Positions 55,756 through 64,000 of a DNA stretch of 64,000 nucleotides are shown here, one piece after another (position 1 is the first letter of the stretch; the number at the start of each line of letters is the position of its first letter). Origin of the DNA: Zanthoxylum bungeanum (lineage: Eukaryota > Streptophyta > Magnoliopsida > Sapindales > Rutaceae). The translations under genes and the position numbers were made by a program. Below the pieces are notes generated by a model that ran no database searches, was not told the DNA's origin, and saw only the letters and a list, made by a program, of their open reading frames with translations. The stretch is from assembly GCA_019454045.1 (NCBI GenBank), contig SKCR01036756.1:62001-126000 (forward strand). The letters run 5' to 3'.

Positions 55756-58560
55756 CTATAGCCAATCACTCAAGTGTCCTAAACCTGAACTATGTACGGT
55801 TCGCTCAAACTTCTGTTGAGGAAATGCTTTCGTCAGCGGATTTGCATGATTATCATCTGATGCGATTTATTCGATCATCACATCGCCATGATGTATGATC
55901 CGAACGAATCAGATGTATAATTGAAGTATATATCTGGATCGTTGATGAGACCATTAATTCTTTAGGCTGTGCTGTAGCCTAACTCAGCTGCTAACAGAAC
56001 TACTCTAATCTAATTAGATTATTATCGATCCAAATTTCAGCTGGATCGATTTTGACGATTTTGATGTTCAGCTGCTATATTTCATAATGAAACATGCAAC
56101 AGTAGCAAGCATTATCCAAATGGTTTTAACACTAGCAACGGGTAAAAGGTTTCGTCGTAATCGACACAATGTTGATAACGATACCTTTTCGCTACAAGCC
56201 TAGCTTAGTACATTGGTATGTTGCCTTCCATGTTTGTCTTCCTTGAAGACTTATATAGTACCAATAGGCACAATGTCTTGCGGTACTTCAACTAGTATCC
56301 AAAGTTATTTGATATACATGGAATCCATTTCGGATACCATGGCACTTTGCCATAATAGGGAGTCGATACCTTGTATCACTTCCGCATACTTAGTCAGTTC
56401 GTATCCCTCAATAAGATTGACATCTTTACGAGGTGAGATCAGAAACCCATACCTCTCAGGTTATTTTCTGACTCTCTCCGACTTTCGAAGATTATGGTAT
56501 AGTTTCATCCCTGATGAACTATTTGTGTTCCATTAAGGAATCGGTGCTTGGAATAGTATTACTCCGATTTTCATCGAGTTTTACTTTCCTCCCACTTACC
56601 ACTGCACATTGGTATTCCTATTAGGAAAACCGCATGGCGAGCAACAATTACATTATTCTCTTGTGAGTTGTATAAGTATTATACTTTGGTTTCCCTAGGA
56701 TAACCTACAATTAGGCACTTATCCGATTTGGGTTCTAGTTTGGTATCATCCAAACATATGCCCAACATACCCAAATTTTCAGGAATGAGAAACCCGGTTT
56801 CTTTCCTGTTCATATCTAATATGAAGTTTGTCAAACAGATTTTATGGAACCTTATTCAAAATAAGTTTTGCACTGTTTAAAACTTATCCTTTGAAGGAAA
56901 CGGTAGCTCAGTGCGACTCATGATTAACCTTATCATATCCAACAAATATCGGTTTCTCTGTTCGGACACACCGTCAAACTGACGTGTTCCGGGAGGAGTC
57001 CTCATTGAAAGAATACTATACTCTTTCAAGTATTTGAGAAACTTATTGCTTAAGTATTTTCATCATGGTCTAACCGTGATGGTTTAATACTTTAGCCGAT
57101 CTGTTTGTCTACTTCGTGTCGAAACTCTTTGATTTAATCAAAAGTTTCTGATTCGTGTTTCTAAAAGAAACACATAACCATAATGCGATGCTACATCCGT
57201 AAAGGTCACGAAACATTCATATCCACCTCTAGCCTAGCTAGACATGGGCCCACTTACGTCACTATGAACGAGGGCTAACAGATCGGTGGCACTTGTACTT
57301 TTACCAAGTAAAGGTGTTTTAGGCACTTTGCCCAATAAACTAGATTCGTAGACATTATTTGAATAGAATCAAATCCGTCCTAATATCCACTCTTCGAAAG
57401 TGTGGATATACGAGTCTTGTTAATTGTGTCCCAAACAACAATGCCACTCATAAGTCTCAACTGATTAATACAGTTTGAGCTATTTGTTTGTCATGATATA
57501 CGTATGAGATTTATTTATATTCAAAATATAAATACTGTTATTCACATCTAATGTGTTTATCTCAATATCATCTTTATAAAATAAAACACTTTAGTTTTCT
57601 AGAATATAAAGGTATACCCGCAACGGGTTAAACCCTGACATAGAGATAATGTTTCTAGTCAAACTAGTTACATTTTAACAGTTTCCTAATTTAAGTACAT
57701 ACCCGAAGGGTAGTTCCTAAACTCAGGTTTCTACGGTTAAAACAGCGACTGTCGTCCCGTTTCTGATTCGTAGATAAATCTCATCTGAAGTCAATATCCT
57801 GCTCTCAGTAGATTCTGCACACCAGTACATATTTATGTACCACACTTAGTATCTAAAATCCAATTTTAATACTAGTAGCAAACATGTTTATGACAAACAT
57901 ATTTGAAGCCGGAGCCTTGCCCGTCTTCAATTCCTTCATTTCTGCCTTGTCCATAGTCATACGTCAGTCACGCTTTTGTGTCCCCGTTTGCCACATTTTA
58001 GGCAGACATCTTGGGATATGTCATTTGTCTTCCCAGAAGATAATAATGATTTTGCCTTTGCCCTTTTTCACACCCCAGAAGCCTTTGGCCAAGCCTTGGC
58101 CTTCTATAATGTCGAAGTAAAATACGCCTTGCGCTTCTTGCCTTATTGCAAATTCTGGCTTTTCTCCTTGAGAATAGCCATTAACTCTCCAAGATTTTAC
58201 TATTGCAATTTAGTACTTCTAAGACCTAAAGATAGATCTTTGAAGATCCTTCCATTTCAATATCATAATATAAGGATCTAATCCTTAGTTCTGACTAAGA
58301 AATTAAGGAGTCCTTTTGGCAAGCTTAATGGATTAAGCACTAAAGTTATCATCACATAAATATTCCAAATATCATGTTCTACTATTTGCTCAACTTCGGG
58401 CTTAGGCCTAAGATTGTTATTTTATCAAATAAAATAACTTCTCAGTTTCCAGGACTATCCTGAAATTTATTATTCCCAATTTGAAAATTAAAGTCGTTTA
58501 AATATATTTTGACCCAGGATTATGTTTTAAACACTAATCTTTCAATTATCTTGATTCTAA
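55756..58560 (-). pseudogene. Degenerate copia gag-pol with RT core deleted
   Basis: Aligned by eye to 47017-50930 in reverse: RNase H end at 55756-56040; the segment around 56100-56250 joins early RT text (near 49560-49690) directly to RNase H text (near 50600), so roughly 900 bases including the YVDD region are absent. Integrase text follows at 56640-57450 (reverse of the PGTPQLNGV region near 56985), then protease and zinc-knuckle text at 57660-58010 and gag to 58560. No frame longer than about 60 codons survives. The element is about 1 kb shorter inside than the plus-strand copy. Confidence 0.8.
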
Positions 58561-60936
58561 TAGTCCAACTATTTAATCAACGATTTCAGGTACAATTCAT
58601 TATAATGATTACTATAGTCCAACTATATAATCAACTATAATTTAATTGATTAAATTCAATTATATTGATTACTATAATCCAATTATAAAATCAACTATTA
58701 ATTGAAATTAGTTAATTCAAATATATTGATTACTATAATCCAATTATATAATCAACTATAAATGAAATATTTTGAATACAGTCCAACTATTTTATTTAAA
58801 CAACGTTAAATATTAGTCCAACTAATATATTAATTATATTGACGAATATTTGAAATGAGCGCGTATGGCAAGTAACTAAAGAATATTGCAAATTTAATAC
58901 TTGCCTCCCACTATTTTTCGGTGAGCCTCTAACCCTCTGTTGAGTACTCGGGAAACCTTGTTTCCTAGTGGGCTAGGATCCCGTTAAATAACACACAATC
59001 TTGACTTTGGCCAACAAATTGTATGATAATTAACTAGATAGATCTCTAAGATTAATTGGATCCCATCCAATTCCTAGATCAAGTATGTGGAAGTCCAAGT
59101 CCGAAACATATATCTTATATATGCTAATATATCCAATATATTGCCTAACCTTTTTCCTCTGAATCAACTAAGCCTTGGCTTTGGCACAACAAACTTAGTG
59201 ATCCCAGTTAAGTGGAACCCATTGACCTTGGAAAGCTTCGTAATCAATGTCGATGGACAAGAAGTGATCTTGACTTTGGCCAACAAATCACAACTTGGAC
59301 AAGACACCAATACGAAACAAAGCCTTCATGATTCAAACACATCCTCGACGGACAAAGGTATTGACTTTGGCCAACAAACCAATGCCAGTCTTGGATCTTG
59401 AGTAAGAATCACTCAATGGAAGGAAAAACGCTTAATATGATGTTGAGGGTTTTTCGCGTAATTGGCAACCAATTAATTATCTTTGTTAAGGTCTCATCAT
59501 CATACACCCTTAAACATGCATTCTAAACACATAATAAGGCGCGTAAGTAAATAAATATAATAATGATATGCGGATGGATACTTAACACATTGTTCCTAGA
59601 ACAAATCTCTCTCTTTCCTCTCTCCCGCTAGCACAAGTATTACTTCTACCCAATTACATAACACTTCTAAAGAAACCTCATTTACATTGAGGGGAATAGG
59701 TGAGAAGAGAAATACACAGAGTCAAGAGGTAATAGGCTGGACACGTAGGTCCAATTTAATAAATTCTAAATTTATTACAACAATTTCCAAAATTGCCCTC
59801 ACCCATCTAATATCCATCTGATATACATTATTCATACATCGCATCCATGTATTCACACAAGCATGTTATCAATCAATCTAATCCAATTAATTAATCTGAT
59901 AATTAATGACCATCCAATGTTCAAACAACAATTTGATTTTGCGCGAGTCCAACTCGTTTTGCGAATAAGTACTCAAAGTACATATTCTTGAATTAAATAA
60001 AACTACAACATTAAATCCAATTTAATAAGTATTTAATACTAATTCATTTATTTAATTCCAAATTAAATATTACACTTTATTAATGTGCCTTTACGACTTA
60101 GATTCCAAATCTAATCGTTACGGGTCTCAAAGCCCGATTAACATCCAATGTTAATTTAATTAAAGTCCAATGAGCTTTTAATTAATTTCTAAGGCATGGA
60201 CTTTTGGTCAATATGGGTCAAACCCAAATACCAAAGCCCATTTAAGGAATCACCCTTATTGCCAAGAAACCAATTTAGGCCCATTAGGCCCAATTAAAAT
60301 TAAAGGTCCATTAAGTCATAATTGGACTTTATGGATATGGTTTTGGGCCCAATTGGATCCAACCAATTAGCCTAAACCAAACTTGGCCCAACCAAGCCCA
60401 TTAATCCCAATTACAACTTTACAAGCGCCCAATTCCAAATTAAGCCCAATTAATTTAATTTCAAAATTCCAAATTTCATAATTAAATTTACTAAAGTGTA
60501 TGTCATAATTAATTACTCAAATTAATATTTCCAAAACACTAATTTACTCAATTAATTATGCTCATTATCATCAACACATGTCCAACACATTTGAATCAAA
60601 AATCACAACATTTTCATGCTTCAAAGTCTCGGCATTCATGGGGTTTTTATGTCCGATTTCGTTTTCAATCCAATTGAATTTTAAATCAACATTACCCAAT
60701 TGTTTCAAGTCATCCAATGATCAAAGAAACAAAAAATACCATGACTTAGGGTATATACTAGTTTTGGCAAGCCTCAACAATTGGGCAAAAATTGATCCAT
60801 TCAACTTTTCATGAAATTGATCATGCACAACTTCAATACAACATCATTCAAGCATACTCAATCAATTAATTTTATCAAATCATGCTCAAAATGATTTTAC
60901 CCAAATTTTACCCTAACCAAGTTACATGCTCAAAAT
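58561..60936 (-). other. Leader of the minus-strand copia element
   Basis: This is the reverse of the leader at 44810-47016. It has repeats of AGTCCAACTAT (58562-58820), the block CCTCTAACCCTCTGTTGAGT (58925-58944), four copies of CTTGACTTTGGCCAACAA-like text (58990-59375) and a GGCCCAATT-rich part (60200-60450). The frame at 59087-59401 runs antisense through the repeats and I reject it. Confidence 0.78.
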
Positions 60937-60949
60937 GGCTCTGATACCA
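60937..60949 (-). other. Primer-binding site, tRNA-Met type
   Basis: The plus strand GGCTCTGATACCA reverses to TGGTATCAGAGCC, one base from the LTR. Confidence 0.92.
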
Positions 60950-60950
60950 T

Positions 60951-62978
60951 TGTTGGGTTTCTAATTAGTCCCAAGGATCAATTCAAGCAATGAAACACAT
61001 GTGAATACATCAAGAAGTACGGCAGAAACATACTTACATCGATCGGTTATGCGATGCGAGGAAAAAAAACTTTTAGCTTTTCCCTCCAAGGTTCTCGGCA
61101 GTGGGCAGATTTTGCTCCTCCAATTTTCGGTCACCACCTCCAAGTGTGCTCCAATGATGCTCCAATCTCCAAGCTTTAGAAATGGTGATTCCATGCTCAT
61201 GAAAAAGATTCCCTATCACCTTCGTATGTCCTCTTTTGAGTGCTAGCTCTTGGTGATTTTTGCCAACAAAAATCACCATCTTCATCCTTGAACATTCTTC
61301 CATGGAAGAAGGAAATGGCTTCAAAGCCGAGAGAGGGAGAGGAGGGAAATGGTTCCAAACCGTGTGTGTTAAAGAGAGAGAGAGAATTTTCGTTGTGTGT
61401 TTTTTGTATATCTAATACCAAAAATGAAAGTCAAATACCAAATAATAAAATAATGGTAAATGTCTTTCAAGTCACACAACCACCACCATCAATCAATAGT
61501 GACATGTTGTCAATCACTCAAAGTGACAAGACATCTATCACTTGCTGACTAGTGATTTGACGCTTGATGTGACTTGTGGGCCGCACTTGAATTCGCAATG
61601 CGAGTGCACCCGCAAACACTCCCGGGTTCAGGTTCGCTAATTCCAAATTAGCGAATTTTCAGTTGTGACGTAATTAAATAATTATGCCTAGTAAAATCAC
61701 TATTCACATCGCTAACGAATTAATTCTAAATTAACTCGTTCGCCCTAATTAAAATATAATTTTAATTCCGCGTCGAAATCCAATTTCGTATAATATATCG
61801 AATATATTATTTATCGATTATTTCCAAATTAATCGTTCTCTCTCTTTAAATAATATTTTATCCCAGATAAAATATCTCTGTAATTAATCCCATATTAATT
61901 TTCTCTCTCATCTAATTAATCCCATAATAATAAAGTGCGAGTCATACGTCATCGATGAATCTTCGAGAAGCGACCCAAGAGATCCCCAGATATGTTGGCA
62001 GTAAATCTGGTCGTCGGACTATCCGAACAAGTACGTACCTAGTACTACATTTTTACCGATTTACAAGACATGGTTGGCTTCTAGCAAAGCACTGTGCCTA
62101 CCCAATTCTCCAGAAATATTATTACTGGAATATGTGATCTATATCAGGCGTAGTATACGTAGTATTGCGTATAACGATCCAGTATCGGATGTCACGTGCA
62201 AGGCCTGGGGCTGGAAATGTGTCTGCCCCGTACGAAGCACATATCGGATCTCTGGTAACTAGTCTCTATAATCGGATAAACAGGACCTAGTCATTTTATC
62301 CCGATAGCTGCAGCATAAAAGAGAACAAGTTCTGTATCCTACGTGATCATCATCTCCACTATGACTGGAGTGATACTTCCATCTTGACATCACACCCAAT
62401 ACACTACAATTCTCAATATACCCAAAAGAGGCGTACACAGAACCTGTTAAAGCCCAGGACGACCTAAACCAAAGTGTATTGATTGTCGCAAGTATTAGCG
62501 GTGCAAGTCTCAGGTTAAGACCAAATACACCTACCCTGATTCGGACTTCCGTAGACACATAGTCATACTACCAATGGAATTCTGAGGGGTCTATCCAGAG
62601 CGAAGCTATTTTCCGTACCATCGGTAAAATACAACCTCCTATTACACTTGCATAAGTATCTTATACCCAAATATATGAGAACTATGTCGTTATGCTCCCA
62701 CAACGCGTATAAGTGTAATACCAGTCTATTCCGCATTATCGATGTCCAATCTCGATAATACTACGACTAGGGATATTTAATGATTAAACCTTTATGGATT
62801 GATACTTTCTAATATCATCTCAATCCGGAACTAATCATATGGACCTTCTATCATTTATACATCTTGGTAATCTAATTACAAATGATAGAAGAGCAATTTC
62901 CTTTGTCACATAGTTAATTTGTACAACGACACCATGATCTGTACAAATAGTGATGCTATGGGTCATAACTGTCCAACA
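60951..62978 (-). repeat. 5' LTR of minus-strand copia element, 2028 bases
   Basis: The plus strand begins TGTTGGGTTTC and ends CTGTCCAACA, followed by the right target duplication AGAGG (62979-62983). It has a short insertion (CTCCAAT repeated, near 61160) relative to its partner. Confidence 0.93.
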
Positions 62979-62983
62979 AGAGG

Positions 62984-63065
62984 AATGATCTAATCTGATG
63001 GGATGGATCTTAGGGTGGTTGAAAATAGTTATGGTCGTAATGATGGTCAAATAACATGGGCTGAC
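62984..63065 (+). repeat. Tat-like LTR, right part
   Basis: It continues 53185-53722 with AATGATCTAATCTGA and matches 42433-42520. It is cut at 63065 (GGGCTGAC) by another copia LTR. Confidence 0.78.
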
Positions 63066-64000
63066 TGCTGGGTTTTCTAGGTCAAACCAAGATCATATTA
63101 AGCTATGAAAACTGCGAATACATCAAAGTAAAGTTGCGGAAATACTCACTTTGATCGGCTTTTGGATGCGACGAACATAATAATTTTTCTTCATGACTTT
63201 CGGTCAAGTTCCTCCATGGATGATCTTCAACCTCCAAGCTTTGTGAATGGATTCCATGCTCATAAATGGGTTTCCCTATCACCTTTGTAGGACTCCTTTA
63301 GTGTGCTAGCACCTTGGAAATTTTGCCACAAAATTTCCCTTTGCTTTTTGTTGTTCTCGGCCAAGCCAAGAAATTGAGAGGAAAATGGCACCAAGGTCGT
63401 GAGTTAGAGAAGAAGGAGAGAAGAAGATTAGTTGGTTTTGTGTATGTGGATTTCAAAAATCTAATACCAAAAAACCAAATTCAAAAAGGTACAAGACATT
63501 AAAGCCTTCCAACAACTCCCATCAATCACAAAAGTGACATGCATCACATCACACAAAGTTGATGTGACTTACATCACAAGAATGACTAATGATGTGAAGC
63601 GCGATGTGACTTGTGGGCCCCACTTGATTCGAAATACGAGTGGGCCCGCAAACACTCCCGGGCTCGGGTTCGCTAATTTCGAATTAACGAATTTTCCATT
63701 GCGACGTAATTAAATCAAATTTAATTAAATAATTATGCCTACTAAAATTACTATTCACGTCGCTAGCGCATTAATTCTAAATTAACTCGTTCGCCCGAAT
63801 TAAAATCTAATTTTAATTCCGCATCGAAATTTAATTTCGTTTAATATATCGAATATATTATTTTATCGATTAATTCCAAATTAATCGTTCTATCTCCATA
63901 AATAGTATTTTATCCCAGATAAAATATCTCCGTAATTAATCCTAGATTAATTTTCTCTCTCTTATAATTAATCCCAGATTAATTATGTGCGAGTCATACG
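63066..64000 (-). repeat. LTR of another minus-strand copia element, running off the window
   Basis: The plus strand begins TGCTGGGTTTTC and follows 32917 on (GGTCAAACCAAGATCA, AAATACTCACTTTGATCGG) through the repeated TTAATCCTAGATTAAT words near 63935. It is incomplete at the window edge. Confidence 0.85.

Noticed and set aside
59087..59401. 104-codon plus-strand frame with repeated TLANKSQLG/FGQQTN words
   Set aside because: It runs antisense through the leader repeats of the minus-strand copia element and is absent from the corresponding part of the other copy.

Overview
The window is a gene-poor, transposon-packed stretch of a flowering-plant nuclear genome, probably eudicot pericentromere or other heterochromatin. 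The evidence is nested Ty1/copia and Ty3/gypsy LTR retrotransposons with plant-type primer-binding sites, 5-bp target duplications, solo LTRs, a hAT transposase relic and very few intact reading frames. There are no RNA genes, no CRISPR and no bacterial-style operons. Boundaries and alignments were read by eye and database searches were not possible.

Layout. 1-2788: 3' end of a copia element (decayed RNase H, polypurine tract, 2.0-kb LTR) inserted in the LTR of an Athila-like gypsy element. 2789-10974: that Athila-like element, minus strand: 5' LTR 8911-10974, primer site, gag, protease, then directly the integrase C-terminus (reverse transcriptase, RNase H and integrase core are gone), then an unknown 183-codon frame with one stop, then an intact 217-codon intronless frame for a LONELY GUY (LOG)-type cytokinin-activating enzyme (4592-5245), then a truncated 3' LTR. 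This is the most interesting part. 10975-12161: an older, related LTR. 12530-12917 plus LTR 12918-13980 begin a Tat-like gypsy element on the plus strand (gag 14.5-15.6 kb; protease, RT and RNase H 26.1-28.2 kb). It is split by a complete 10.5-kb gag-only element (15604-26088) with 3.3-kb LTRs.

28203-31205: LTR and tail of a minus-strand copia element that cuts the Tat-like pol. 31206-36640: LTR and 3' internal part of a minus-strand relative of the gag-only element, with a solo copia LTR (32917-34837) inside it. 36641-39060: LTR scraps and an 83-bp tandem array. 39061-40557: a duplicate of the 12.5-13.9 kb locus, here with a solo LTR at the same target site. 40558-41894: AT-rich with no gene. 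41895-43025: a gypsy LTR piece and a hAT transposase relic. 43026-51474: a copia element on the plus strand with recognisable gag-PR-INT-RT-RNase H, killed mostly by in-frame stops. 51515-53182: relic of another gypsy element on the minus strand. 53185-63065: a gypsy LTR split by a complete 9.26-kb copia element (53723-62978, minus strand, duplication AGAGG) that lacks the RT catalytic region. 63066-64000: another minus-strand copia LTR that runs off the window.

The genes do not form a pathway. The only candidate for a host-relevant product is the LOG-like protein, which sits in the env position of a defective retrotransposon whose LTR carries a cluster of ACGT-core (G-box-like) sites before a TATA box.
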